From assembly GCA_027019205.1 (NCBI GenBank), contig JALUWZ010000128.1, forward strand, positions 1-9,383: a stretch of 9,383 bases of DNA, read 5' to 3'. The notes beneath the pieces were generated by a model. It made no database searches, was not told the DNA's origin, and saw nothing but the letters and a program-made list of their open reading frames with translations. Below are positions 1-7,650 of this stretch, piece after piece. The translations under genes and the position numbers were made by a program. This DNA comes from Emcibacter sp. GTDB taxonomy: Bacteria > Pseudomonadota > Alphaproteobacteria > Sphingomonadales > Emcibacteraceae. Within the stretch, counting starts at the first letter, position 1. Each line of letters opens with the position of its first letter.

Positions 1-1200
1 TGGGGCACCCTGTCCGGCATTACGGCGACGGTCGGCGGCAGTCTGAGCCAGAACAGCATTTTCTTTGGCTCGGGACAGTATGGCACCGCAGCGGACAGTG
101 TGACCGGGCTGAAGATTGTCACGGCACAAGGTGAGGTTATCACCACGGGGTCCGGTGCGGTGCGGGGCGGCAGTCCGTTCTTTCGCCATTATGGTCCTGA
201 TCTTACCGGGATTTTTACCGGGGATGCCGGGGCATTGGCGGTCAAGGCCCATATCACCCTGCGCCTGATGGCCGCCACGCCGCACAAGGCCTTTGGCTCG
301 TTTAATTTTCAGAGCTATGAGGATATGTTTGCCGCCATGGGGGAAATTTCCCGGCAGGGGCTGGCCAGTGAATGTTTCGGTTTTGACCCCTTTCTTCAGG
401 GTCAGCGCATGAAACGCGAAAGTCTGGCCAAGGATGTCAAGGCGCTCACCGGGGTGATCAAGGCCGAAGGGTCATTGCTCGGCGGCCTGAAGGAGGGGGC
501 GAAGATGGCGCTTGCCGGGCGCAGCTATATGAAGGATGTGCAATATTCGATCCATGTGATTACCGAGCATAAATATGACGGCATTGCCGGGCGTTATATG
601 GAGGATATCCGGGCTATTGTCCGGGAAAATGCCGGAGAAGAGATTGAGAACAGCATCCCCAAAATCATCAGTGCCAATCCCTTCACCCCGCTGAATAACA
701 TGATCGGACCCGAGGGCGAACGCTGGTCGCCGGTTCACGCACTGGTGCCTCATTCAAGGGCGAAGCAGCTTCATGAGGCGATTGAGGCGGTCTTTGATGA
801 CCACCGGCAACAGATTGAACAGTATGATATTGGTCGGGGTTATCTCTATACCACGGTCGGCAGCTCTGCCGTGGTGATTGAGCCGGTATTTTTCTGGCCG
901 GACGAACTGATGCCCTTTCATCGCCGCCATGTGGAACCGTCGGTGCTGAAATCCATCAAGGGCTTTGTCGGGGACAAGGCGGCGCGGGCGGCAGTGCAAA
1001 ATCTGCGGGAAAGTCTGATCGACCTGTTCCCGGGCTTTGGCGCGACCCATTTCCAGATTGGCAAAACCTATAAATACCGCGAGGGGCTGGAAAAGAGCAG
1101 TTATGATCTGGTTGAGAAGATAAAAGGTGATCTTGACCCGGAAGGCCGGATTAATCCGGGGGCGCTCGGGCTTTGGCCTCATGACAGGGAGAGAGGATGA
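1..1200 (+). CDS. FAD-binding oxidoreductase (VAO/PCMH, GlcD-like), 5' partial
   Basis: The reading frame is open from the first base, so the true start lies upstream; 399 residues are visible. The first ~80 residues are the second half of a PCMH-type FAD-binding domain: a glycine-rich stretch (WGTLSGITATVGGSLSQ), the segment YGTAADSVTGLKIV followed by 'G.V' of the family, then DLTGIFTGDAGALAV, the usual 'DLTGLF.G.EG.LG' signature of GlcD/VAO enzymes. The remainder is an FAD-linked oxidase C-terminal domain ending in LDPEGRINPGALGLW, the typical 'DP.G..NPGKL' close. Such enzymes oxidise hydroxy-acids, alcohols or phenolic substrates using bound FAD; the substrate here cannot be named. I do not see the HxGDGN-type motif of classical D-lactate/glycolate oxidases. 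The stop overlaps the start of the next gene, so the two are probably co-translated. Confidence 0.88.
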   Translation, partial: WGTLSGITATVGGSLSQNSIFFGSGQYGTAADSVTGLKIVTAQGEVITTGSGAVRGGSPFFRHYGPDLTGIFTGDAGALAVKAHITLRLMAATPHKAFGSFNFQSYEDMFAAMGEISRQGLASECFGFDPFLQGQRMKRESLAKDVKALTGVIKAEGSLLGGLKEGAKMALAGRSYMKDVQYSIHVITEHKYDGIAGRYMEDIRAIVRENAGEEIENSIPKIISANPFTPLNNMIGPEGERWSPVHALVPHSRAKQLHEAIEAVFDDHRQQIEQYDIGRGYLYTTVGSSAVVIEPVFFWPDELMPFHRRHVEPSVLKSIKGFVGDKAARAAVQNLRESLIDLFPGFGATHFQIGKTYKYREGLEKSSYDLVEKIKGDLDPEGRINPGALGLWPHDRERG

Positions 1201-2195
1201 TGGACGGTAAAAATCTTCAGATACGGCTGAAAAACCGGCCGGACGGCCCGCCGTCAATCGGTGATTTTGAGGTTTTTGAGGCTGATATACCGGACGCAGG
1301 GGAGGGGGAAGTTCTGTGCCGGACGCTTTATCTGTCGCTCGACCCCTATATGCGGGGGCAGATCAGTGGCCGTCATATTTCCGGCACCATCCTGCCGGGC
1401 GATATGATGCGCGGCGAGACCATTTCAGAAGTCGTGACGTCACATCATGCGGATTTCAAAGCCGGTGACCGGGTGGCCCATCACGGCGGCTGGCAGGGCT
1501 GGTCAGTGGCCAAAGCGGACGAGCTTGTCCCGGTTGACCGCAGGATCATGCCGCCGTCGCTGGCGCTCGGCATGCTCGGGATGCCGGGGCTTACGGCCTA
1601 TGCCGGGATGATTTATCTGGCGGAGCTGAAAAAGGGTGATAATCTTGTGGTCTCGGCGGCCTCGGGCGCGGTTGGCTCGATGGTTGGCCAGATCGCCGGG
1701 ATTATGGGCTGTCGGGTGGTTGGCATTGCCGGGGCCGATGAAAAATGCCGCTGGCTTCGCGAGGAGGCCGGCTTTGCCGACTGTATCAATTACAAGACAC
1801 AGGATTTGGCGGCGGCCCTGAAGGAAAGCTGTCCGGACGGGGTCGATGTCTATTTTGACAATGTCGGCGGTGATATGCTGGATATAGTCATGGGGCAGCT
1901 TGCCCTTGGTGCGCGGGTGGTGCTGTGCGGGCTGATGGCGCAATATAACACAGATGTGATCCCGCCCGGCCCCAATCCGGCAACGATTATCAAGGCCCGG
2001 GCGACGGTGCGCGGGCTGGTGGTCTATGACTTTTTTGATAAAAAACAGGAATTTCTTGACCGGGTGATCCCCTGGGTCGATCAGGGGCTGATCAGTTATC
2101 GCGAGGATGTGACCGGGGGACTTGAAAATGCTCCGGCGGCCTTTGTCCGTCTGATGTCCGGCAAAAATTTCGGCAAGACCATCATCAGGGTATAA
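1197..2195 (+). CDS. NADP-dependent oxidoreductase, CurA/YncB-type medium-chain reductase
   Basis: A complete 332-residue zinc-independent medium-chain dehydrogenase/reductase of the YncB/CurA and leukotriene-B4 12-hydroxydehydrogenase group. Family marks are YLSLDPYMRG (45-54), GMPGLTAY (128-135), the Rossmann dinucleotide loop AASGAVGS (154-161), YFDNVGG (219-225) and the C-terminal GKNFGKTIIRV. Members reduce the C=C bond of alpha,beta-unsaturated carbonyls with NADPH in the cytoplasm. E. coli CurA acts on curcumin, but the physiological substrate here is unknown. Two ATGs lie in tandem (1197 and 1200); the first overlaps the upstream TGA as ATGA and is preceded by a purine-rich GGGAGAGAGG ribosome-binding stretch, so coupling to the FAD oxidase is likely. 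The gene ends 5 bp from the convergent trkH stop, leaving no room for a private terminator. Family assignment is firm; the specific symbol is withheld. Confidence 0.92.
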   Translation: MMDGKNLQIRLKNRPDGPPSIGDFEVFEADIPDAGEGEVLCRTLYLSLDPYMRGQISGRHISGTILPGDMMRGETISEVVTSHHADFKAGDRVAHHGGWQGWSVAKADELVPVDRRIMPPSLALGMLGMPGLTAYAGMIYLAELKKGDNLVVSAASGAVGSMVGQIAGIMGCRVVGIAGADEKCRWLREEAGFADCINYKTQDLAAALKESCPDGVDVYFDNVGGDMLDIVMGQLALGARVVLCGLMAQYNTDVIPPGPNPATIIKARATVRGLVVYDFFDKKQEFLDRVIPWVDQGLISYREDVTGGLENAPAAFVRLMSGKNFGKTIIRV

Positions 2196-2200
2196 TATCA

Positions 2201-3718
2201 TCAGCGCCGCCAGAATAGCGGGGAAAACAGCACCAGAACCGAAAATAATTCGAGCCGTCCCAGCAGCATACCAAAGCTTAACAGCCATTTTGCGGTATCG
2301 GGCAGGGCTTCAAAATTCCCCGACGGGCCGATAATATCGCCAAGCCCCGGGCCAACATCGGCCATGGCGGTCCCGGCCCCGGACAGGGCAGTGACAAAAT
2401 CAAGCCCGGTCAGGGTCAGGGCGAGCGTCAACAGCAGCAGACAGGCTATAAACAGAAAGAAATAGGCAAATACCGATCCCATGATATCCTCATGCAGGGG
2501 CCGGTGATTATATTTTGCGATGAAGATACCGTTTGGCCAGATTAGATGTTTGAGATGGGACTTGAAGGTCAGATACATGACCTGAAGCCGAAAGGTCTTG
2601 ATGCCGCAGGATGTCGAGGCGGTGCAGCCCCCGAGGAACATGATGAAGAAGAAGGCGACGGCGAAAAAGCTGCCCCAGCTGGTGTAATCGGTGGAGACAA
2701 AACCGGTCCCGGTGATGATCGAAATGACATTGAATATGGTATATCTGAAGGCCTGGGCAAAATCATAACTGCCGGTCATCCATAACCAGATGGTAAGGGC
2801 GGCAACAATGAAAAAAACCAGCAGAAGAAATCCCCGTACCTGGGTGTCGCGGATCAGCGAAAAAGGCTGGCCGCTCAGTAATTTTAAAAACAGAATAAAT
2901 GGCAGGCTGCCCAATATCATGAACAGCGACAACAGATAGTCGATCAGCGCACTGTCAAAATGGCCGATGGAGCCGTCGGAGGTCGAAAAGCCGCCGGTGG
3001 ACAGGGTGGTCAGGGCATGACAGGCGGCCTCGAACGGCGTCATGCCCGCAAGCCATAGAACAAGGGCACAGATTAACGTCAGCCCGATATATAACAGGGA
3101 CAGGGATATGGCCAGCAGGGTGGAGCGCGGGATGAAATTCTCACTGGTGTCAAAGGATTCGCTTTTGAAAAACTGCATGCCGCCAACCTGAAGCAGCGGC
3201 ATGACCGCAACCCCCATGACAATGATACCAACCCCGCCGAACCATTGCAGCAGACTGCGCCACAGCAGAATGCCGGGCGGCAGACCGTCCAGCCCGGTGA
3301 TAACCGTGGAGCCGGTTGTGGTCACCCCGGACATGGCCTCGAAAAAGGCATCGGTATAGCTCAGATTGACATCGGAAAACACAAATGGCAAGGCCCCGGC
3401 CAGCGGAATGGCGACCCAGGCCGAAACCGTAATCAGAAAGCCCTGTTTTATCGTCAGTTCGGTATAATTTCCCTTGTTTGACAGGAACAGCATGCCGCCG
3501 ACAAAGGTGACAAAAGAGGCGCAAAAGGCAAAAACCTGCCAGTCGGGATTATTCACGGCCAGATCGACAATGGCCGGAATGAACATGCCAACCCCGATAA
3601 TCATCAGAAACAGGCCGACAACCAGAAAAATGATACCGGGATCAATGCCGACACTCATTCCGGCGGAGGCCATTCCTGCAGAAAGATGTTTTTCATTGCT
3701 CATATGACGGATGGTCAT
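2201..3718 (-). CDS. trkH: TrkH-family potassium uptake protein
   Basis: Inner-membrane translocating subunit of the Trk K+ uptake system, complete at 505 residues (E. coli TrkH is 483). All four pore-loop/filter segments of the SKT superfamily are visible: TTTGST at 133-138, STGGFS at 240-245, ITGTGF at 335-340 and GTAMADVGPG near 449-458. GGCTASTSCGIKTFR (363-377) and the terminal GRLELFSVLVLFSPLFWRR also match the family. I chose the ATG at 3718. It has AGG 5 nt upstream, and a TATAAT lies ~50 nt before it. A longer frame starting with TTG at 3760 would begin only about 5 nt after the predicted transcript start. An ATG at 3703 lacks a ribosome-binding site. TrkH normally needs the cytoplasmic NAD-binding TrkA ring; no trkA is in the window, so it must be elsewhere. 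It stands alone here, convergent with the oxidoreductase and divergent from the PEP-CTERM gene. Confidence 0.93.
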   Translation of the reverse strand: MTIRHMSNEKHLSAGMASAGMSVGIDPGIIFLVVGLFLMIIGVGMFIPAIVDLAVNNPDWQVFAFCASFVTFVGGMLFLSNKGNYTELTIKQGFLITVSAWVAIPLAGALPFVFSDVNLSYTDAFFEAMSGVTTTGSTVITGLDGLPPGILLWRSLLQWFGGVGIIVMGVAVMPLLQVGGMQFFKSESFDTSENFIPRSTLLAISLSLLYIGLTLICALVLWLAGMTPFEAACHALTTLSTGGFSTSDGSIGHFDSALIDYLLSLFMILGSLPFILFLKLLSGQPFSLIRDTQVRGFLLLVFFIVAALTIWLWMTGSYDFAQAFRYTIFNVISIITGTGFVSTDYTSWGSFFAVAFFFIMFLGGCTASTSCGIKTFRLQVMYLTFKSHLKHLIWPNGIFIAKYNHRPLHEDIMGSVFAYFFLFIACLLLLTLALTLTGLDFVTALSGAGTAMADVGPGLGDIIGPSGNFEALPDTAKWLLSFGMLLGRLELFSVLVLFSPLFWRR

Positions 3719-3771
3719 AATCGCCTGTTCTGGATATATTCTGATTGCATGATGCGACAAACATACAAATT

Positions 3772-3777
3772 ATTATA
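3772..3777 (-). promoter_or_regulatory. Candidate -10 element for trkH
   Basis: On the minus strand the bases read TATAAT, a perfect -10 hexamer, in an AT-rich stretch 53 nt upstream of the preferred trkH ATG. At 17-nt spacing the -35 region reads CTGTGG, a poor match, so an activator or another sigma factor may be involved, or the match may be chance in AT-rich DNA. Confidence 0.35.
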
Positions 3778-3877
3778 AAAAATATCAAACCCAACCACAG
3801 ATAAAGGATATTTTTAATTGATTGTTCACCCGGGAAAGATAATAGTGTCTAAAAGGGTGTAATGACAGGTTTATGTA

Positions 3878-4486
3878 ATGGGCAAGAAATATTTCAGCAT
3901 AATATTTTGGTTTATGGCGTCTTTCGGGCTACTGGCCCCGGCACAGGCAAATATTGTCATCGGGTCCGTTGCCCGGAGCGGACAATGGGGGACGATACAG
4001 TTTGATTATACCGGCGGAGATTTGATAATAGATTCTCTGGCCAATGGCTATACCGGTGGTCCGACGGGCAGCGGAATTGATGATATCACCCTGACCCTGC
4101 TGATTGATAACGGTTCGCCGCTGACCGCCTTTACCGGACCGCTGGTCGCCTTCAATGATGACAGAAGTCCGTCATTCGGTATCGACGGGTCCACCAGCAG
4201 CCGGGATTCGACGCTTACCCTTCCCACACTGGCATCAAATTCCTATCTTCTGGCCATTGGTCATACCCCGAAACAATTTTCAGGCGATATATCCTCCGGC
4301 AGCGCCATTGCGGCCTCTGCAGCGGATTATAAAATTACCTTCTCTGCCGATGTTTTTATAACTGCTCTTGACGGGATTTCGACCCTTCAGACCCCGGCGA
4401 CAGCAACCATTCCGGAACCGGCGCCGTTCGCGCTTCTGGGCTTTGGTCTTCTGGGCCTCGGGGTCCTGCGGAAACGGCGCGGATAA
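3878..4486 (+). CDS. PEP-CTERM sorting-domain protein (DVUA0089/pre-peptidase-like)
   Basis: A 202-residue exported surface-type protein. Residues 1-24 are a signal peptide (positive n-region, hydrophobic core, likely cut after APAQA). The C-terminus has the tripartite exosortase sorting signal: PEP at 179-181, a hydrophobic segment (FALLGFGLLGLGVL) and a basic RKRRG tail. In families with this signal an exosortase in the inner membrane cleaves near PEP, and the proteins are linked to exopolysaccharide or biofilm matrix. The mature body (25-175) is rich in G, S, T and D. It has IDDITLTLLIDNGSPL and a later AFNDD...DSTLTLPTLASNSYLLAIG pattern resembling the beta-sandwich of DVUA0089/pre-peptidase C-type domains; that match is by eye. 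AGG lies 8 nt before the ATG. A weak GATAAT (3838-3843) could be its -10. No exosortase gene is visible. ampG follows after about 50 bp. Confidence 0.85.
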   Translation: MGKKYFSIIFWFMASFGLLAPAQANIVIGSVARSGQWGTIQFDYTGGDLIIDSLANGYTGGPTGSGIDDITLTLLIDNGSPLTAFTGPLVAFNDDRSPSFGIDGSTSSRDSTLTLPTLASNSYLLAIGHTPKQFSGDISSGSAIAASAADYKITFSADVFITALDGISTLQTPATATIPEPAPFALLGFGLLGLGVLRKRRG

Positions 4487-4539
4487 GTTAGTTCCCGGAA
4501 TTGTTTCAATGAGTTGTGACCCTGTGTTATAAGGGCCTT

Positions 4540-5901
4540 ATGAAGGATATATCAAAAAATAAAAGCTGGCGAACGGCTGTCCGGGAATATCTCCATCCAC
4601 CGGTGGTCGGGGTATTTTTTATGGGGATTTCCAGCGGATTTCCGCTGACATTATTGCTGTCATCGCTCGGTTACTGGCTGATTGACGAGGGGGTGTCCAA
4701 GGCAACGATCGGGCTGCTGACGCTGGCCTTGCTGCCCTATTCTCTGAAATTTGTCTGGGCCCCGGCGCTGGACAGTCTGGCCTTGCCGATAATCGGCAGA
4801 TTACTGGGCCGCCGCCGGGCGTGGCTGATCCTTGTTCAGGCAGGTCTTGCCCTTGCCATTATCGGCCTTGCCATGACGTCGCCCGGGAGCCATCCCGTGG
4901 TTTTTGGTCTGATGGCTATGGCGGTCAGTTTTATGAGTGCCAGTCAGGATCTGGTGGTAGATGCCTACCGGATTGAAATTCTCAAAGAAGAAGAAATGCC
5001 CGCCGGGGCCGCGATGACCCAGTTTGGCTATCGGGTGGGCAACCTGATCGCCGGGGTTATGACCCTGAAACTTGCCGACTGGTATGGCTGGGAGATTGCC
5101 TATCTGTCGATGCCCCTTCTGCTGCTGTTCGGTCTTGTGCCGGTTTTGATATTCGGCGAACCGGCGCGGCGTGGCCAGCAGCTCGTCGCGCAGGAACATG
5201 AGGCGATCACGAAGCGGATGTCAACAGGCTCCCCGACCCCTGAAATCTTCCGCAAGCTTGTCGAGAATATATATATGGCGGTGATTGTCCCGTTCAGGGA
5301 ATTTATCCGGCGTCGGGGCTGGTGGGTGATCCTGCTGTTTATCCTGCTGCTCAAGGTCGGGGACAGCATGGCGGCGGTGATGACGGCGCCGCTGATCGGC
5401 GATCTGGGTTTTTCCAAAGATGAGATTATCTGGGCCAACAAGACGGTCGGCTTTATTGCGGTCCTGCTCGGCGCCTTTTATGGCGGGGTTATCCTGAACC
5501 GGCTTGGCACCTATCGCGGGTTAATGGTGGCGGCGATATTGATGATGGTGACCAACCTCGGCTTTGCCCTGCTGGCAGAGGTCGGCCATAATGTCGATCT
5601 GCTGGTCATGACGATAGGATTCGAGAATTTTGCCACCGGCATGGGCGGGACCATCGCCATCGCCTATCTTTCGGGGTTATGCAATATGGCCTATACGGTG
5701 ACCCAATATGCCCTGCTGTCGGCCTTTGCCTCGCTCGGGCGGCTGTTTATCGGCTCGCCATCGGGATTTATGCAGGAATCGATTGGCTATACAGATTTTT
5801 TTCTGTTGACGACACTGGCGGCTATTCCGGGGATTATCCTGCTCATGATGATGAAACGCATGGGTTATGTCAGTGACGACTTGACATTCACCGGCAAATA
5901 G
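4540..5901 (+). CDS. ampG: AmpG-family MFS permease (muropeptide transporter-like)
   Basis: A 453-residue multi-pass inner-membrane protein of the major facilitator superfamily with AmpG signatures: GISSGFPLTLLLSS (29-42), LPYSLKFVWAPALD (65-78), a GRRR loop (90-93) typical of MFS loop 2-3, and SASQDLVVDAYRIEIL (133-148). Characterised AmpG imports GlcNAc-anhydroMurNAc peptides released from peptidoglycan, feeding cell-wall recycling and, in some species, AmpC induction. About 12 hydrophobic segments fit the shorter AmpG form; E. coli AmpG has 491 residues. I chose the ATG at 4540, with AAGGG just upstream (4531-4535), over an in-frame GTG at 4516 that has no ribosome-binding site. CCCT (4520-4523) could pair with the AGGG, a very short hairpin of doubtful importance. 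No peptidoglycan-recycling enzyme is adjacent, so the substrate is inferred from the family only. Confidence 0.85.
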   Translation: MKDISKNKSWRTAVREYLHPPVVGVFFMGISSGFPLTLLLSSLGYWLIDEGVSKATIGLLTLALLPYSLKFVWAPALDSLALPIIGRLLGRRRAWLILVQAGLALAIIGLAMTSPGSHPVVFGLMAMAVSFMSASQDLVVDAYRIEILKEEEMPAGAAMTQFGYRVGNLIAGVMTLKLADWYGWEIAYLSMPLLLLFGLVPVLIFGEPARRGQQLVAQEHEAITKRMSTGSPTPEIFRKLVENIYMAVIVPFREFIRRRGWWVILLFILLLKVGDSMAAVMTAPLIGDLGFSKDEIIWANKTVGFIAVLLGAFYGGVILNRLGTYRGLMVAAILMMVTNLGFALLAEVGHNVDLLVMTIGFENFATGMGGTIAIAYLSGLCNMAYTVTQYALLSAFASLGRLFIGSPSGFMQESIGYTDFFLLTTLAAIPGIILLMMMKRMGYVSDDLTFTGK

Positions 5902-5927
5902 GACAGGAAATCAGCTGAACAATAAAT

Positions 5928-5932
5928 GAGGG
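5928..5932 (+). promoter_or_regulatory. Ribosome-binding site that sets the desaturase start
   Basis: GAGGG sits 8 nt before the ATG at 5941. It overlaps an in-frame ATG at 5926, whose nearest purine-rich site (AGGAAA, 5905-5910) is about 15 nt away. This favours 5941 as the start and makes the upstream ATG part of the leader. Confidence 0.6.
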
Positions 5933-5940
5933 CGACCACC

Positions 5941-7008
5941 ATGCTGCAAAAAATGAAGGCCCGGGCAGAGGATTTTCCGCTACGCGAAGCGCGGGCCATG
6001 GTCAAGGATCTTATGACGCCGGATCCGGTGAAATACTGGCTCGATTTTCTGATGTCACTGACCATCGGGGTGACGGCCTTTGCGGTGGTGATGGTTTCCG
6101 ATATTTTTTCGGCTGTGGGGATTATCGCCTATTTCGTTGCGGTATTTGCCCTGTATCGCGCGGTGATTTTCATTCATGAGATTGTCCATTTTAAAAAAGG
6201 CACGATGCAGGCCTTCAAGCTTGTCTGGAATATTGCCTGCGGGTTTTTTGTCATGGTGCCGATGTTTATGTATCAGGGGGTTCATCTTGACCATCACAAG
6301 CGGGATATTTACGGTACCCGGCTTGACGGCGAATATCTGCCATTCGGGGCGCAGAACCCGTGGAAGAATGTCTGGTATGCGGTTTCGTCCATTTTTCTGC
6401 CGGCGCTGATCGCCCTCAGATATATTATCCTGACCCCGCTTGGCTGGCTGATTCCGCCGCTGGGCCGTCTGTTGTGGCGGCGGGCATCATCATTGACGAT
6501 TGATCTTGATTATCGCCGCCCGGTGGCGGGCGAGCGCGACGGCAGATACTGGCGGATACAGGAAATATTTGCCTGTCTTTACGGCTGGTCGGCCATAGCG
6601 CTGTGGTATTATGATATTCTGCCGGGGAAATTTTTTGCGGTCTGGTATGCGGTGATGTTTCTGGTGCTGTTTATGAACAGTATCCGCACACTTGGCGCCC
6701 ATGCCTATCGCAATCCGGGCGATGACAAAATGACCGTGGCCGAACAGTTCCTTGATTCCGTCGATGTGCCGGGCGGCTTTCTGTCGGCTCTGTGGGCGCC
6801 GGTTGGCCTGCGCTATCACGCGACCCACCACCTGTTCCCCAATATGCCCTATCATTCGCTTGGCACCGCCTACCGGCGGCTGAAAGACAATCTGCCCGAC
6901 AGCAGTCTTTATCTCGAAGCCTCACGCCCGACATTGTTTCATGCCCTGAAAACCCTGTGGCATGATGCGGCCAAAAGCCGGAGAGCCGGGGAGAAGCGGG
7001 AAAGTTAA
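5941..7008 (+). CDS. Membrane fatty acid desaturase/hydroxylase
   Basis: A 355-residue integral-membrane di-iron enzyme of the fatty acid desaturase superfamily. The three histidine boxes that bind the iron pair are present: HEIVH (79-83), HLDHH (115-119) and HATHH (293-297). Hydrophobic segments flank them around 36-75, 92-112, 145-175, 210-225 and 230-247. The long loop before the third box carries RTLGAHAYRNPGDD (249-262), which could supply an extra histidine ligand near residue 254. Enzymes of this class insert a double bond or hydroxyl into acyl chains using O2 and an electron donor; regiospecificity and substrate (acyl-CoA, acyl-lipid or carotenoid) cannot be read here. The gene follows ampG after 39 bp on the same strand with no terminator between them, so cotranscription is plausible. 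An alternative start at 5926 would add five residues. The C-terminus is basic and cytoplasmic-looking. Confidence 0.9.
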   Translation: MLQKMKARAEDFPLREARAMVKDLMTPDPVKYWLDFLMSLTIGVTAFAVVMVSDIFSAVGIIAYFVAVFALYRAVIFIHEIVHFKKGTMQAFKLVWNIACGFFVMVPMFMYQGVHLDHHKRDIYGTRLDGEYLPFGAQNPWKNVWYAVSSIFLPALIALRYIILTPLGWLIPPLGRLLWRRASSLTIDLDYRRPVAGERDGRYWRIQEIFACLYGWSAIALWYYDILPGKFFAVWYAVMFLVLFMNSIRTLGAHAYRNPGDDKMTVAEQFLDSVDVPGGFLSALWAPVGLRYHATHHLFPNMPYHSLGTAYRRLKDNLPDSSLYLEASRPTLFHALKTLWHDAAKSRRAGEKRES

Positions 7009-7022
7009 GTGGTGTTTTTTTG

Positions 7023-7076
7023 TTGGTGGGGGAGTATCCCCCACTAATAAAATATATAGCAACATTCCCCCGCCAA
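7023..7076. repeat. Three copies of a TTRGYGGGGGA element between convergent genes
   Basis: The 11-mer TTRGYGGGGGA occurs three times: plus strand at 7023-7033 (TTGGTGGGGGA), minus strand at 7037-7047 (TTAGTGGGGGA) and minus strand at 7066-7076 (TTGGCGGGGGA). The first and second copies form a tight hairpin with a GTATC-centred loop. The first can instead pair with the third across a larger loop. The last copy abuts the stop codon of the minus-strand gene. T7 lies at 7015-7021, upstream of the hairpin on the plus strand, so neither strand has the usual stem followed by a U-tract. Confidence 0.7.
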
Positions 7077-7598
7077 TTACTTCTTTCCCGCATCCCGTCT
7101 TCTGACTGCCGCTTTGGCGAGGTCGGAGATAGGGATCCAGGCTTCGTTGGGAACCAGCACGCTCATGGTGTAACGGGCGAGCTTCCAGCCGTCCTTCTGT
7201 TTCAGCAGAACGCCGGTGCCCCGGAACAGACCCCATTTTTCCGATTTGGTTATCTCGTCAAACCATGCGACTTTGCCGCTGGGGGCAAAGCTGATATGCC
7301 GTTCAACCGGGGTGTAGCGCCAGCCCTTGCCGCCTTTGAAACGTTTTGTGACATATTGCCGGAAATCCGGATTGAGCGGCCAGCGTTCCCAGTCATCGGT
7401 GCCCATAAATACCCCGTCTGCGGTGAAATAATCGAGATAGCGTTCACGTTCCCCCCGGGCCGCTGCCTGATGAAAGCCGTCAAGCAGGTGAGTGATGGCG
7501 GCGCGGTCAGCTCCCCTCTCCGTCCCAATATTGCCTGCTCCGGCAAAGACTGATACAGGGAAGAGGATGAAGGCTGCTATAAAAAATAATCTTGTCAT
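7077..7598 (-). CDS. Exported SnoaL-like / NTF2-fold protein
   Basis: A 173-residue protein with an N-terminal signal peptide (hydrophobic 3-17, likely cut after VFA at 19). It is followed by a single SnoaL_3/NTF2-type alpha+beta-cone domain at about 30-150. Typical features are the helical opening (ITHLLDGFHQAAARGERERYLDYF), TADGVFMGTDDWERW, FRQYVTKRFKGGKGW, VAWFDEI and the closing strands GTGVLLKQKDGWKLARYTMSV. The fold holds a small hydrophobic pocket and is used by both enzymes and non-catalytic ligand binders, so no reaction can be assigned. The signal peptide predicts a periplasmic location. The ATG at 7598 has GGGAG about 8-9 nt upstream. It is divergent from the 61-aa gene across a 144-bp spacer that holds the dyad at 7651-7671. 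It converges on the desaturase with a 68-bp repeat-bearing spacer. Confidence 0.85.
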   Translation of the reverse strand: MTRLFFIAAFILFPVSVFAGAGNIGTERGADRAAITHLLDGFHQAAARGERERYLDYFTADGVFMGTDDWERWPLNPDFRQYVTKRFKGGKGWRYTPVERHISFAPSGKVAWFDEITKSEKWGLFRGTGVLLKQKDGWKLARYTMSVLVPNEAWIPISDLAKAAVRRRDAGKK

Positions 7599-7650
7599 AT
7601 GTCCGGCTCCCGTTTTTCAGGAAGCTTAACATACTTCATGGGCATATTTC

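Noticed and set aside
1503..2288. 261-codon minus-strand frame opposite the CurA-like gene
   Set aside because: It overlaps a well-supported gene and the trkH 3' end; its composition (rich in H, R, P) is typical of an antisense shadow.
3719..3760. Longer trkH starting at TTG 3760
   Set aside because: It would begin about 5 nt after the predicted transcript start, has no ribosome-binding site, and adds 14 residues without family similarity.
3761..3877. Sigma-54 type promoter before the PEP-CTERM gene
   Set aside because: Some PEP-CTERM genes are controlled by sigma-54 systems, but no GG-N10-GC element in a TGGCAC/TTGC context is visible; only a weak GATAAT at 3838-3843 with poor -35 choices.
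7023..7047. Strong hairpin as a standard intrinsic terminator for the desaturase gene
   Set aside because: The T7 run is before, not after, the stem on the plus strand, and the minus strand has A's after it, so it is not a canonical rho-independent terminator.
7020..7553. 177-codon plus-strand frame over the SnoaL-like gene
   Set aside because: It starts inside the convergent repeat and runs antisense to a gene with a signal peptide and recognisable fold.
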